Assembly: GCA_033961575.1 (NCBI GenBank)
Contig: CM066727.1
Location: forward strand, 157,589,434-157,653,433
Source of the DNA: Aselliscus stoliczkanus
Taxonomy: Eukaryota; Chordata; Mammalia; Chiroptera; Hipposideridae
Direction: 5' to 3'
Length of the DNA stretch: 64,000 nucleotides
Shown: piece by piece, positions 1-12,450 of the stretch
How positions within the stretch are numbered: position 1 is the first letter of the stretch
Layout of the letters: each line of letters starts with the position of its first letter
Program-made: the position numbers and the translations under genes
Notes under the pieces: generated by a model
Database searches by the model: none
Seen by the model: the letters and a program-made list of their open reading frames with translations, nothing else
Told to the model about the DNA's origin: nothing

Positions 1-520
1 CTGGGGAGATTATGATTGGGAATGCATGGAGTCTATAGATCAATTTAGGGAGAGTTGAATTCTTAAAAGTTTTTCTCAGCTGTACATTTTTACAATATCA
101 TTAGGTCTGGTGAGATATTACTAGTATGGAGAATCAGACTTAAAGGAAATTTCCAGTTCTCCAATTTCTTGTCTTTTGATGAATTTAGTTTTACAAAGTT
201 TAGATTCAAGTCTTAACTCCCCAACTTAGATGTATGTCAATTCCCTAGTCCAAAAAGTGAAAAAGCAGGATACGAATCTCGAGGATTGCAACTGAGGCTT
301 GACGGGGCAGAGTAAAGGAGTAGAATTAAAGAAGCAAAGTCCTATTCGACTCTAAGAATTGGGGGGTCATAAATTTTCTCCTAGAATAATTTTGAAAAAG
401 AAATCTTTAAGAATTCATTGTAACTAGTAAATTTCTTTTGTTTTGATTTTATTCTCTGGTGACCTACAAAGGAGTTACACAATCAGCTAATATTTTATGC
501 AAACCTGATAAAGATCTTGC
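1..520. other. Unassigned non-coding sequence
   Basis: AT-rich sequence without a reading frame of note. I recognise no repeat family, splice-site pair or RNA gene in it. It may be unique intergenic or intronic DNA. Confidence 0.5.
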
Positions 521-586
521 TTTGTTTCATTCATTCATTCAAGAAATATTTACTATATACCAGGTCTGAATTAGGCACTTAGTACC

Positions 587-588
<2 letters not shown>
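521..588 (-). mobile_element. L2 LINE 3'-end fragment
   Basis: A run of CATT units followed by a text resembling 'caagaaatatttactatata' matches the reverse complement of the L2 3' end, which normally reads as ATTCATTCA, then AATATTTATTGAGC, then a 'tgccaggcact' block. Only a short piece survives before the GT repeat. Identification is from remembered consensus. Confidence 0.45.

Positions 589-642
<54 letters not shown>
589..642. repeat. (GT)n microsatellite, about 27 units
   Basis: Uninterrupted GT dinucleotides, then an imperfect tail (gtatgtgttt). The length and purity make it likely to be polymorphic. Confidence 0.97.
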
Positions 643-648
<6 letters not shown>

Positions 649-1084
649 TTTGGAGGGCATAAGTATACCTATAACTGTGTATGTGTTTATATTTATATGA
701 AAGTATAGATGAAAACTATCACTGTGCCTCCTCTTCTCCCTCCATCTTTTGAGATAAGATTGAAAGTAAGTATCACTGATTATTTCAACCTGTTTTCAGC
801 TTATTTTGTTTCTAATATTGTTGTAAAAACATAATTTGTCTGGACTTCGCTCTGAAATTTGAAGAAGATGGACACTGAGGTTAGAAGTAATGATAGCATT
901 ATAATCTTGCCATAGTATGGAGCTGAGGCTATAGGCATCCCAAAATACAGAGGAAATACAATAGCCAACAAGTTTTACTATGTGCCTGTTAGGTACCTGG
1001 ACTTGAATATATTGGAGGCTCTTTACATCAATATAGTCACAACTTGAATTTCACTGTTTACCTTTAATAATTTAAGAAGGCCGA
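643..1084. other. Unassigned non-coding sequence
   Basis: No frame, RNA or repeat recognised between the GT repeat and the L2 segment. Confidence 0.45.
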
Positions 1085-1765
1085 AAGGATGCAGGCAGGT
1101 GTTAGTTAGGAGGCTCCTGCTATCATCTAGGTGAAAGGTAACCTAAGCCAGGCAGTGGTGATAGAAGAAATGGAGAGAAGTGGATGGTTGTGGGGAATAC
1201 TGCAGCTGCTGATGGATTGGCACAGAGTTTGAGAAAGAAAATGATGCCCAGATGGCTGCAATTGCAGATGCTGCTATGTTCACTGAGATTTGGGAATAGC
1301 AAGTGACAGTCAGGATTAGTGGAGGGAACATGATTAATTTTTCTTAATTTGTCTGATTCATGTTGGATTTATGTTGGATTCATGTTGGTGTTTTTGAGAT
1401 GACTAAGGGTATATACACATATATGGACATAAATGTCATGGCATTCAAAGGCGAAACCTGGGCTAGAGAGATAAATTTTCAAGTCACAGCTATACAGATA
1501 GTCATAGAGTTTGACTAAGGAAAAACTATAGAGTAAAAAGAGAACAAACAGGCCCAGAATGGAGACTTTAGTAATTCTAATATTTATTGGCCACATGGAA
1601 GAGCATGGGCCTAATAGGGAATTGAGGAACAGAGAAAGAGTCAGCTGGAAAACCAGTGGAAAGTGGAAACCAGAATAAGAGTGTTTCAAAAAGGCTGGGG
1701 TGGGGTAGTCTACAGTGTTAAGTGTTGCCAAAAGTCAAGTAAAATGAGAACTGGATTGGCAAACT
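1085..1765 (-). mobile_element. L2 LINE fragment, ORF2 region
   Basis: The plus strand resembles the reverse complement of L2 ORF2 and the region downstream of it. Landmarks in the expected order are 'ggcagtggtgatagaagaaatggagagaagtgga' style text near 1152-1186, a 'gtttcaaaaaggctggggtgg' style block near 1683-1703 and an 'agtcaagtaaaatgagaactgga' style block near 1734-1755. Reading frames on both strands are broken, so this is an old inert copy. The short frames at 1143-1331 and 1369-1731 are chance frames across this relic. Confidence 0.65.
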
Positions 1766-2439
1766 ATTTTATAACTGAATATGGTTTCCAGCTAAGGAGA
1801 ATCTTATTAGGGAAAGAGGAAGAAAGAGGGAGGAAGGAAGAGATGAAGAAAAGAAGATCATTTTAAAGACAAAAACAAAACAAAACAAAACAAACAAACA
1901 AACAAAAAACCCTAAAGGCACGATTCTTGGCACTCTGTGCCTATGGATTGGAGATTCCAAGATTCAGACTCCCCGTCAAATTACCTTCTTTGGCTAGCAA
2001 GCAGAAAATAACTTTCTCCACCTTTTGATAGATTAAAATTGTCAGTGTTCTCCCTTGAGAAGAATTCTAGATGTGGAATTGTCTAGCTTAAAAAAAACAA
2101 AAAAACCTTTCACTGCCTACATCACCACACTTCAGGAGGAAATGTCAGGCTCAATGAGCCTCTTTACTCCCCATAAGATCCAGTTCATCACATCTTTACA
2201 GCCTGGAGCTCCCAGGTTGGTTGGTAGTCAGTAACCCAGGAGATTTATTTCATAGCCATCATTTACACAACCCAGAACAGGCAATATGTGTAGAAATTCC
2301 CTATGTTCAGGGGTAAATCAGCTTTGAGAGAGGGCTACAAGCATATTCAATCAAACAAAACTAGAGGCTGTTACCACAATATAGGATTTTTGACACATGA
2401 TTTTTTTTTCCCCCTTAGATTTTCTTAGCAGATAGAATC
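1766..2439. other. Unassigned sequence with a (CAAAA/CAAA) A-rich tract
   Basis: Holds a purine-rich stretch (about 1813-1865) and a CAAAA/CAAA tract at about 1870-1906. The tract could be a decayed retroposon tail, but I cannot identify an attached body or a target duplication. Confidence 0.4.
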
Positions 2440-2620
2440 TTAGGCTAGAAGTCCAGACACCTGAATTTAGTTTCGTTAAATAAGCCAACTTACTTTATGA
2501 AGTGGGCAAGACAATTCACCATTCTGAGTTTCAGTTTCCTCATCTTTTAAGCTTAAAAAATGCCTTTCCTACCCATGTTTCCTTATTGTCATAGTGATGA
2601 AAGGCTATGAACATAAATAT
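2440..2620 (+). mobile_element. MIR SINE, diverged
   Basis: Order of landmarks fits MIR on the plus strand: a 'ccagacacctgaattt' block, then 'gggcaagacaattcacc', then 'gagtttcagtttcctcatctttt'. The core is recognisable but the tRNA head is not clear. Confidence 0.6.
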
Positions 2621-2939
2621 TCTTTAAAAGCCACCAAATCATATAAAAATGTCTTAAAAACTTTTTCAATCATTTTCAACTTATGATGAATATGACTTAA
2701 GTTTCTAAAGATGGTTAAGACAATCAATAGAACAACCCTCCAAAGCGCTTACAACAGAGATTTTAAAACTTTGTTTTGTTTAGGCATCATAGTTTATATC
2801 TATAATTTCCATGGTTATTTTTAAAAGTTCAACCCTGATGCTCTCTCAAAAACAAACAAATAAACCTACAAATAAATGCCTTGCTTTGGCTTTACCTAAA
2901 TACTTTAAAAAATAATAATACCCACCTTATCCAGGTGGT

Positions 2940-3120
2940 AAAAGTCACCCCTACCAGCCACCTCAATTCTCTCTCTCTCTCCATGAGACCTTCCCTGACT
3001 TTAACCCATTGTGACTGTCCTGTCCTCTGGTCCCAAATCCACAGGGACCAGCATGTGCTGTGCTTTCTTACTCTGGTCTCTATTTGTTCCTGTTATGTAT
3101 ATGTTTTGCCTCACCAGGTT
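2940..3120 (+). mobile_element. Possible L2 LINE fragment
   Basis: Pyrimidine-rich text with an 'atgagaccttccctgac' block resembles the L2 3' region around 'aggaagccttccctgac'. The downstream piece fits only loosely. The 84-aa frame over it shows no protein signature. Confidence 0.4.
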
Positions 3121-3254
3121 CAACTGTGGTCATGAGAAATGGCACTGAAAAATCCAAAGTACCACCCATAGTTCTTTTACAGTTACTCACAGAACCTAAC
3201 TCCCCCACCAGACACATAGGTTTGTTAAATTCTTAAATCAAAATGGCATGAGGC

Positions 3255-3435
3255 AGTGTGTGGGGTAATAAACAAAAGGTTCAGACATTAGAAAACTCAA
3301 GTTCTAGCTCAGCTCTGCCACTTACTAGCTGTTGGCACTGAGTAATTCACCAAACGTCCCTGGGCCTTCCTTACCTATAAATGAGAAAGTTGGGCTAAAT
3401 CCAGTCCCTGTGAGTTAATTCTATGAAAATCAAGG
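3255..3435 (+). mobile_element. MIR SINE
   Basis: Contains the MIR order: 'caagttctagctcagctctg', then 'ccacttactagctgttggc', then 'ctataaatgagaaagttggg'. Divergence is that of an old mammalian copy. Confidence 0.75.
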
Positions 3436-3564
3436 TTGCATTTATTGATTCCATCCAGCAATTGCCTTTAAAACCTCTCCCTAACAAGTTCACAGCACCC
3501 AAGGTATGTTTCTGAGTCTAATTTCTGGTTACTCTTAGTAACTACTACTTCTAGTATTAAAATA

Positions 3565-3649
3565 GTATTCATTGAGCCCCTTTTATATGTCACGCCCTGT
3601 GCCAAGCACTTTCCTTGAATTATTTCATTTAATATTGCCAATCAGGACT
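3565..3649 (-). mobile_element. MIR SINE, left part, interrupted
   Basis: Reads 'cattgagccccttttatatgtc', then 'ccaagcactttcc', then 'ttatttcatttaat'. This is the reverse complement of the MIR 3' half. The matching remainder of the same element resumes near 4115, so about 460 bp of other DNA sits inside it. Confidence 0.65.
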
Positions 3650-4110
3650 TGTAGTGCAAGCTATAAAGAACAACATTTTGACTAATTTAAGATAAGTATC
3701 AGGTAGCTCACAGGATTGCCAGAAGGGCTAGAGAATCACTTTGAAGGTTCTACAGGCTATAACATCACCTAAAATTATAGCACTGCACCAGTTCCGTGAG
3801 GCAGCCACTGCTGCTCTGGGACGTGGCTGGCATGGCCTGTACTGCTGCCACCCTAATTGTGGCCACCAACTGCCACCATTGGCACTGCCCTCCCTGCCAC
3901 CATCATTCCCCAGGATCTTGGATTTTCTGTTACCATTCCCTGAAAGAAGGCCCTTTTGATCTGCTATTCTGGGACAGATGCCTGCACCCTCGTTGCAAGG
4001 AAGGCTGGAAGAGCAAGTAGTTGGCATTCTATTTATTGTGAATGTGTTCCTTAAACATAGGAAGGAGCATCCACATGCTGGACAATCCAAAAGAAGACAA
4101 ATGTCCTCTC
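3650..4110. other. Unassigned insert splitting a MIR
   Basis: GC-richer than its surroundings, with a run of imperfect gccacc-type units near 3845-3910. It gives several overlapping short frames (3728-4123 minus, 131 aa; 3741-3959 plus; 3796-4020 plus), none with a recognisable domain or initiation context. It lies exactly between two halves of a MIR, so it is probably an inserted repeat of a family I cannot name. No clear terminal repeats or target duplication were found. Confidence 0.4.
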
Positions 4111-4114
4111 TAAG

Positions 4115-4215
4115 TATGTCCACTATTATAATTCCTACTTTTCAGATCAGGAACCTGAGGCTTAAGCGAGGTTAAATAACTTGCCCAAGGTCAGAGAGAT
4201 GGAAAGTGGCCAAGC
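4115..4215 (-). mobile_element. MIR SINE, right part
   Basis: Contains 'ttttcagatcaggaacctg', 'aggcttaagcgaggttaaa' and 'taacttgcccaaggtcagag', the reverse complement of the MIR head. It continues the element that starts at 3565. Confidence 0.75.
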
Positions 4216-6284
4216 CAATAATACTCTGCTTCCTTCAGGCTCAATAGCTTCCACTGAATGGAAAACTTCAAGGACAAGTTAGTTTGGGCTGTAGGTTTCA
4301 CTTATCTTTATCACCTTTATCATTGTCATCTCCATTTTCATGTTTAAAGACAATCTACCCTCACACCACCAAGTCACAGGGCTGTACCTGTTGATTCTGA
4401 TAGACAGGAAAATGTATTTCAATAGAAATATTTTTAAAAGTATTTTCCATAGACAGGATCAGCATGGATAAACAACTCTGGTCAGGGGCAAAGTCCTGAC
4501 TCATAACTCGGGATCCAAAGTCTAGAACCAGGCCAGTGTTAGGAACAGCATTTTCATTTCCTAAAACAGCTACCATTTTGCAACTGAACTCAAAAACAAC
4601 AACTCTCCAAATTGCAACCTGTTTGCATCACAATTATGACAGAAGAAAGCTGCTGGTCGAGCCTGGTTGAGAGAACACTGTACACTTAAAGAGTGGGATT
4701 CATATCAAGAGGACAGCAACCTTCTTTCCCTTCGCCATACACCCTCAAACAGCATCTTCTGAGAGCATAGGAGAATTGCTATACAGTCCATTTCTGGTTG
4801 TGTGTGGTAAGGGGGAAGAGAAAGAAGGGCAGCATGGATAAATGAAATCTATGGATAGCTCCCAAACCACATTTTATGGATACGAGCATCAGTCTCTTTT
4901 ACCATAAACGTCTTCTGCCAAAGCTGAAAACGAAAAACAAAATCTCTGATTGGGGGTTGCTCTGCCCACCCTTACCCCCAGCCATGGCTGCTAGTCCTCT
5001 TTGTGGAGTTGGTAATAAGCTGGTAAAGGGCCCAAAAACCAGCACAAAGGGGATGACAGGAAAATCCAGTGGCAGGGGCGATCCACAGAAACCAGGGAGG
5101 CAGCTACTCTCTCATGAAGGAACCAAGAAGCAGCTACACTCTTGCTGCCCAAGCAGCAAACTTCATGTGATTCTCTTCAAATATTGAGCTTTAATCAATT
5201 TCTAGAAATTATTTTGATTTCCCTAAACCTCTATGTATGATCTTGTCCACCTCAATGTAGAAAATGTGTGAAATATGTGTACTCAACTTGCCCTTAGTCA
5301 TCTGATTCTAATTTAAATATACTTCCCAGCTTCCTATTCCAATCATAACTATTCATTGCACTTACCATAATAATTCGCCTAACACAAGCAATAAAAGGAG
5401 TGGAGCTTCCTCCTGTGGCAAAGAACTTCCCCAAAGTTTAAGCCTGCCAGCAATTACATGCCTTTCACTCCAGTGCCTTTACCATTGCTAGGAAAGCCTC
5501 TTGGTCCATTGGAGCTGCAGTCCTTGGAGACAGAGGGCAAAAACAACAAACAAAAAGGATGGACTCTCAGAGCAGTCATTTTTCAAACTGTTTCATACTG
5601 TAAACTTTCTAATCTTTGTGAGGAGGAGCCATTGGAGAGGCTACTTAAAGGTCAGAATTTGGAGAGAATATTCCCTATCCTGAATGGCTGAAAAAGAGTG
5701 GTGTCTTTTAAAACAAATAGCAATGGTTTTATTCATAGACACTTTAATTGCCAACCACAACATTATTAAAAGTAATACCATTTGTAGGGATTTTGAAACA
5801 ATGGAATAAATTTTAGGTCTATTGCTCTCCTTTTTAGCCTTGATTGGATTAGTTTATTTTATATATCCAAGGGTGAAAGTACTATGATTGATATGATGAA
5901 TAACCCCAGCAGTGACTCAATAGAAGAATTTCTGTGGCTGATTTGGGTCCATCACTCTGAGAAGCTGATGAACCAAATTTGAGCATGTCAAAGAGAGGTT
6001 GCAATAGAGAAGTATGAATTGCCCAACATCGCACAGCCGGGTCACCAATGTGGTCTTCTGACTCTGCTCAGGGCACTTTCCCCTCCATTGTTTAGACTTC
6101 CTGCTTTAAAGAAGAGATACATCAACTCAGTGAGGAACAAAATGTTATGAGATATCATCATTAGCTGAAAACAACCACTCAAATTGAGAAGGATTATACA
6201 CAATGAGGTGCTATCTTCACTGCTCTTTCCCAAGTATATTTTTAAATATCCTTCTAGTACTTTTGGAAATGTCTGCGGTTCTCT
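4216..6284. other. Unassigned non-coding sequence
   Basis: No gene, RNA or repeat family recognised with confidence over 2 kb. Frames at 4361-4576, 4876-5187, 5458-5691 and 6042-6233 lack domains, overlap on other frames and have no supporting splice architecture. This could be unique intergenic or intronic DNA. Confidence 0.4.
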
Positions 6285-6430
6285 TTATATGAAATGCACC
6301 CTCCCCTGCTTTCTGCTTCTCCAAATTCTACTTGATATTCAAAGTTCAATGTGAGCCCTAAATTACTGTTCCAGGAAAGCACTTTTTAATCACCCTGGTC
6401 CTCAATACCCCACCACTCATTAAAACAGAG
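6285..6430 (+). mobile_element. Possible L2 LINE 3' fragment
   Basis: The order 'tgcaccctcccctgctttct', 'gttcaatgtgagcccta', 'ttccaggaaagcactttt' resembles the L2 segment that includes 'caagtgccacctcctccaggaagcc'. Weak but ordered. Confidence 0.4.
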
Positions 6431-6431
6431 A

Positions 6432-6545
6432 CAGCACAGCAAAGAGGTGACGAATTAGGGGTTTAATCACACAAATCTAGGTCTGGATCCAAAATCTGCT
6501 ATTTACCAGGTATACAGGTTTGTATGTGTTACTTTTCTGTGAGGT
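6432..6545 (+). mobile_element. Possible MIR SINE fragment
   Basis: 'aaatctaggtctggatcc' followed by 'atctgctatttaccagg' and 'ttacttttctgtgagg' follows the MIR order of head, 'ctgccacttac' and 'ttacttaacctctctgagc'. Confidence 0.45.
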
Positions 6546-7132
6546 AAAGTCTTACGTTTTGTTCGTATCATATTTAGTTTAAAAACAAAACAAAACCTTT
6601 TTAGCTTTTATCTAATCTAGAGCTTTCCAAATAGTAAGCCAAGAACATTTGTAGGCTAAGAATGGATTACACTAGTCAAAATCAATTTTGTCGACGTTTG
6701 GGACAGCGAGAGAGAGCTTGGGGAAACTGGGGCGACCAGACTCTGCCAGGCTCACCATCCCTGGCCATGAGCAGCTACACTCAGGCTCCTTTGTTCTCAT
6801 AAGAGACAAGTTGATTCTAGCACTTCAACCAACATACTGAGCACAGTGAAGAGGATCCTCTACTCCCAGGCCATCTGTGTCAGCAGCCAGCTATGGAGTA
6901 GCCACCATTCATCATGGATAAGAGACCCAAAATTATAAAGGGTAGTCCCCAGGTGGGTCCAGTGGTGGGAGTAGAAATAGGAAATTAGACAGTGAAGACA
7001 GAGGCTATTGGAAAGCTCAGCTCCAAATAACAGACCCAAATTTCTGTTTTCACTTATTTTGGATACTTCATTCATTTAAGACCAATTTAACCTTTTTAAT
7101 AATATCCAACTCAGCTGCAGAGGACTGATTTT
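6546..7132. other. Unassigned non-coding sequence
   Basis: No feature recognised. It ends at the left direct repeat of the large L1 block. Confidence 0.4.
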
Positions 7133-7149
7133 AAAAACATCATGTGAAT
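7133..7149. repeat. Left flanking repeat of the large L1 block
   Basis: aaaaacatcatgtgaat here and aaaaacttcatgtgaat at 18896-18912 agree at 16 of 17 positions. The right copy directly follows the 3' end of L1 sequence, as a target-site duplication should. Confidence 0.7.
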
Positions 7150-9096
7150 AGTAATGCCACAGAAAATGTCAGAGTAGGAAGCTCCAGGAACACGAACCTC
7201 CCCAAAGGAACTATTGAGCTGGCAAGAACTGTCAGAATCAACTATTTTGGACCTCTGAAGTCTAGTGAAACATTTACAGAATCCAAGGAAAGGCTTGAAT
7301 AAAAAAGAGGCTAGCAGGTTTCAGGGAATTTTTGGTACTTTGAATAGCAAAATCTCCTACCCTAGTCCTGCAACAAGCAACCAAGAGGACAATGGCCTAC
7401 TTTCCTGGCGTGACAGGGTGGGATATGAGGATTTTTGTTCTCTAAATATTGGTCAGTTGTATATTTCGATCTGCCTGATGGGTCATTGAGGGTGGCCACT
7501 GTTTCAATTCTCTTGGGCTGAAGTCAGCTTCCTTGATGGAATCTGTCAAAAGGATTTAAAGAAACAAAAACCTTTTCCCCTTGTCTAACTAAATCTAGGT
7601 ATGAAAGTAAATCTCTGTCATATCACCAGCTGGCCAGAGATAATGGAACAGAGAATTCAGTGACTACACTTGACAAGGAATATTGTTTCAACAAGCAATA
7701 GCTGCAGTTCCTGTGGGGAAAGAGAACCTGATTTCCAGAATCACTATATTACAATCTTCAAAATGCCCAGTTCTCAATTAAAAAATTACAAAGCATACAA
7801 AGAAACACAAAAGGATGGGTATTCACAGAAAAAAAAGCCAAAAGAAAGACAAAAACATCCCTGAGGAAGCCAAGACATTGATCTTACTAGGTAACAATTT
7901 TAAATTAACTGTCTTAAACATGATTAAAGAGATAAAGTAAACTAGGGATAAAGAACTACAGGAAATCAGGATAATGATATATAAACTATCATATATCAAG
8001 GAGAGACTATCAATAAAAGAGACTGAAATTACAAAAAGGAACCAAATAGAAATTCTGGAGCTAAAAGCTGAAATAGCTGAAATTTACTAGAAGGGTTCAA
8101 CAGCAGCTTTGAACAGTCCGAAGGAAGAATTGGAGAACCTAAAGATATAGCAATTGAAATCACCCAGTCTGAGGAGCAAAAAGGAAAAAAAAAATATGAA
8201 GAAAAGGGAACAGAGCATAAGGAACCAGTGAGACACCATCAGGCAGACTAATATATACATTATGAGAATCTCAAAGTGAGAACAGAGAGAAAGAAAAGGG
8301 CAGATAGATTATTCAAAGAAATAATGGCTGAAAACTTCCCTAATTTAATGGAAAACATAAGCTACATTTCCAAGCTCAACAAACTCCAAGCAGAATGAGT
8401 TTAGAGACCCACATTGAGATATACTATAATCAAACTATCAAAAAACAAAGACAAAAAGAGAATCTTAAAAGCAGTAAGAGGGAAGTGCTTTGTTATGTAC
8501 AAGGAATCCTCAATAGCATTAACAACTAATTCTCATCAGAAACAATAGAGATCAGAAAGCAGTTGGATGATTTATTTAAAGTGGTGAAAAGAAAAACAAA
8601 CAAACTGTCAACCAACTTTCTATTCTGGCAAAAACTACCCATCCTTCAAAAATGAAGGCAAAATTAAGACATTTCCAGAAAAACCAAAGCTAAGGGTGTT
8701 TGTCACTACCTTACAGACCTGCCTTACAAGAAATTTTAATGGGAGTTAAAACAAAAGGACACTAGTTAGTAACTTGAAACCATACAAATAAATTAATATC
8801 AATGGTAAAGATAACTACAGAGGTAAATGTAAAAGTTAGGATTTTATATTTTTGTTTATATCTCTTTTTGTTTCCTATATGATTTAACTAAATTCATTAA
8901 AAATAGCTATAAATTTATATCAGTTGGTATGCAGTGCATAAAGATGTGATTTTGTGACATTAAAAATATAAGATGGGCGAAACAGAACAAGAAAAGAGCA
9001 GAGTTAGTGGATGCTATTGAAGCTAAGTGGATACCAATTCAAACTATATTGTGATAAATTTAGACTCCAAAACACAAATAGATTCAAAGTGAAAGA

Positions 9097-9227
9097 GGGC
9101 TGGCCTAGTGGCGCAGTTGTTAAGCGCTGGCTTGGGAAGCCAGCGGCCCCGGTTCGGTCCCACATATGAGGGCCAGTGACACTGCCCTCAAAAAACAAAC
9201 AAAAAAAAAACAAAACAAAAAAAAAAA
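9097..9227 (+). mobile_element. Short-form tRNA-headed SINE
   Basis: Begins 'gggctggcctagtggcgcag', with an A-box-like part, a possible anticodon stem-loop CTGGC/GCCAG, a B-box-like 'ggttcggtccc', then 'gagggccagtgacactgccc' and a CAAAA-rich tail. The flanking 12-bp duplication caaagtgaaaga (9085-9096 and 9228-9239) defines the ends. It sits inside L1 and is younger than it. Confidence 0.9.
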
Positions 9228-11440
9228 CAAAGTGAAAGATAGAGAAGATATTCCATGCAAATAGTACCCAAAAGAGATCTGGGGTGGCTATATTAATATA
9301 AAAAAAATAAATTACTTTTTAAGTCAAAAATTGTTACCAGAGACAAAGAAGACATTATATATTGACAGAAGGGTCAACTCACCAGGAAGATATAACAAAT
9401 ATAAATATATTGATATATACATCAAACAAAAAAGCTACAAAATATATGAGGAAACACTGACAGAATTGAAGAAGAAAATAGACAGTCCTACAATAATAGT
9501 TAAAGACTTCAGTTAAAGATGATAAATAAGAAAATGGTGGATTGAATAAAACTATAAACCAACTGAACCTAACAGACATATATAGAGCACTCTATCCAAC
9601 ACAGCAGAATACACAGTCTTCTCAAGTGCACATGGAATGTTCTCTAGTATAAGCCACACATTAGGCCATAAAACAATTCTCATCAAATTTTTAAAAATTG
9701 ATATTATACAAAGTATGTTCTCTGACCACAATGGAATGAAGCTAGAAGCCAACAACCAAAGGAGACTGGAAAATTCACAAATATGTAGAAATCAAACAAC
9801 ACACTCTTAATCTTCCAATGGATCAAAAAAATAAATCACTAAGGAGATTAAAAAATACTCTGAGTGAATTTTTTAAATATACTTAAACTTATCAATGTAG
9901 CTAAAGTGGTGATTAAAGAAAATGTATAGCTAGCTGTAAATGCCAGTATCATAAAAGAAAAAAAGATCATACATCAACAATCTAACTTTAATCTAAAAGA
10001 AACAGAAAAAGAAGAGCAAAGTCAACCCAAGACTAACAGAAGAAAGTAAATAATAAAGACTAAACTAAAAAAATAAACAACATAGAGAATAAAAAAGCCA
10101 CAGAGGTAATCAACAAAACCAAAACCTGGTGCATTGATAAGAGCAACAAATTGACAATCTTTTAGGTACACTAACTGTGGGAAAAAAAGAAAAAAGATAT
10201 CAATAACTACAATCAGAAATAAAAGTGGGGACATTATCACAACCTTACAGAAGTGGAAAGGGATTCAAGAGAAAACCATAAATAATTTTACACAAACAAA
10301 TTAGATAATCTAGATGAAATAGACAAATTCCTAGAAACATAGAAGCTGACTCAAGAAGTAGAAAAATCTTAACAAACCTATAAAAAGTAAAGACATTGAA
10401 TCAGCAGTCAAAAAGCTCCCAAAAGAGTAAATTCCAGGACCAAATATCTTCACTGATGATTTCTAACAAACATTTAAAGAACAATCAATGCCAATTCTAC
10501 TCAACTCTTCCACAAAAATATAAAATGAGGAAACACTTTCTAACACATTCTGAGATCAGTATTATGCTGACACCAAAGTCAGATAAAGTTGCCACAAGAA
10601 AGAAAACAACATACCAATATCCCTAATGAATATAGTTGCAAAAATTCTCAACAAACTAGTAACTAGCAAACCAAATCCAACAGCACATTAAAAGGATTAC
10701 ACCCCCCCCCAAAAAAAATATATCATTATCAATTGAGATTTAACCCAGGAAGGCAAAGGGTAGTTCAACATATGAAAAACAATCAATTCACCATCCTCAT
10801 GTTAATAGAGCAAAGGCAAAAGACACATGATCATCTCATTAGATGTAGAACAAGCATTTGACAAAATTCAACACCCTTTTATGGTAAAATAAACTCAGCA
10901 AACTAGGAATAGAAGGGAAATTCCTCAACATAATGAAAACCTCAATATTTATGAAAAACCAACAACTACACCATGCTTAATGTGAATAACTGAAAGCTTT
11001 TCCCCAAAGATCTGGAAGAAGACATGGGACACTACTTTCAGCACTGTGCTATTCCACATTGTACTAGAAACCCAATACAGAGCAATTAGGCAAGAAAAAA
11101 TAAATAAAAGAATCCAAATTGGAAATAGAAAAGTGAAACTATCTCTATTTGTACATGGTACGATTCTACACAAAGAAAATCTCAAAGGTCTACAAAAAAA
11201 TAAATAAAACAGAGCTAACAAATTCAGTAGAATTGTAGGGTATAAGATCAATGCTTAAAAATCAGTTTCTGTACATTAGCAATGAATAATCTACAAAAGA
11301 AATTAAGATAACAATTTCATTTGCTGTAGCATCCAATAGAATAAACTACCTCAGAATAAATTTAATCAAGGAGGTAAAAGATACACACTGAAAATCTACA
11401 AAACATTGCTTTTATATATTGTGTACCAAATGATAGAAAT

Positions 11441-11940
11441 TTATAGTTATTGTTAGTGAATTTAGTTTTAAATCATATAGGAAAAAATGAGCTATAAAAT
11501 ACTAGTTTCTATATATACTTATGTAGTTATCTTTACCATTGATATGAATTTATTTGTATGCTTTCAAGTTACTGACTAGTGTCCTTTTGTGTTAGCCTGA
11601 AGGACTCCCTTCAAAATTTCTTGTAGGGCAGGTCTGTAAGGTAGTGACAAACTCTCTTAGCTTTTTACACCTTAAAGAATAGAACAAACGAAATTAATAA
11701 AAGAAATAATTAAGTTTAGAGCAGAGATAAATGAAATAGGAAAATAATTTTAAAAAACTAAGAGTTACTACTTTAAATATCAACAAAATGGACAAACCTT
11801 TAAGAAACTGACAAAGCATTAAGATATGTCTTAATTGTGCCTTCATTTCTGAAGGATAGTTTTTTGCCAGATATAGAAACTTGGTTGGCAGTTTTGTTTT
11901 GTTTTTCACCACTTTAAATATATCATCCAACTGCCATTTT
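11441..11940 (-). mobile_element. Inverted L1 linker/ORF1-end segment with an embedded forward piece
   Basis: 11441-11640 is the reverse complement of the L1 linker seen at about 8690-8890 (shared 'ttgtagggcaggtctgtaag' in inverse form). 11815-11935 is the reverse complement of 8565-8670. Between them about 11655-11810 is forward ORF2 text resembling 13781-13880. This lies at the junction between the two ORF2 copies. Confidence 0.6.
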
Positions 11941-12450
11941 CAATCATGGATAGAATATCCAGATAGAAGATCAATAAAGAAACAAAGAACTTGAACAGCA
12001 CTATAGATCAAATAGACCTAACAGACATATACAGAATATTCCGCCCAACAGCAACAGAACACACTTTTTTCTTTTCAAGTACACATGAAGCATTCTCTAG
12101 GGTAGACCATGTTAGGCCACAAAGCAAGTTGAAACAAATTTAAGAAGAATGAAATAATACTAAGTATCTGTTGTAATCACACTGGAGTGAAACTAGAAAT
12201 TATTGTCACAAGGAAACTGGAAAATTCACAAACATGTGGAAATTAAATAACACATTCTTGAACAATGAATGGGTCAAAAAGAAATCAAAAGAGAAATTAG
12301 AAAATATCTTGAGATGAATGAAAACAACATACTAAACTTATGAGATAAAACAAAAGTAGTGTTAAAGGAACTTTATGGTGATAAACAGCCACATTTTAAA
12401 AAGAAGATAGATCCCAAATAAATCGACCTAATTTACACCTCAAGGAACTA

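Noticed and set aside
3728..4123. 131-aa minus-strand frame as a possible gene
   Set aside because: No domain, no initiation or splice support, and it lies in an insert inside a MIR.
9097..9170. Functional tRNA gene
   Set aside because: A cloverleaf-like head is present, but it is the start of a dispersed SINE with an A-rich tail and target duplication.
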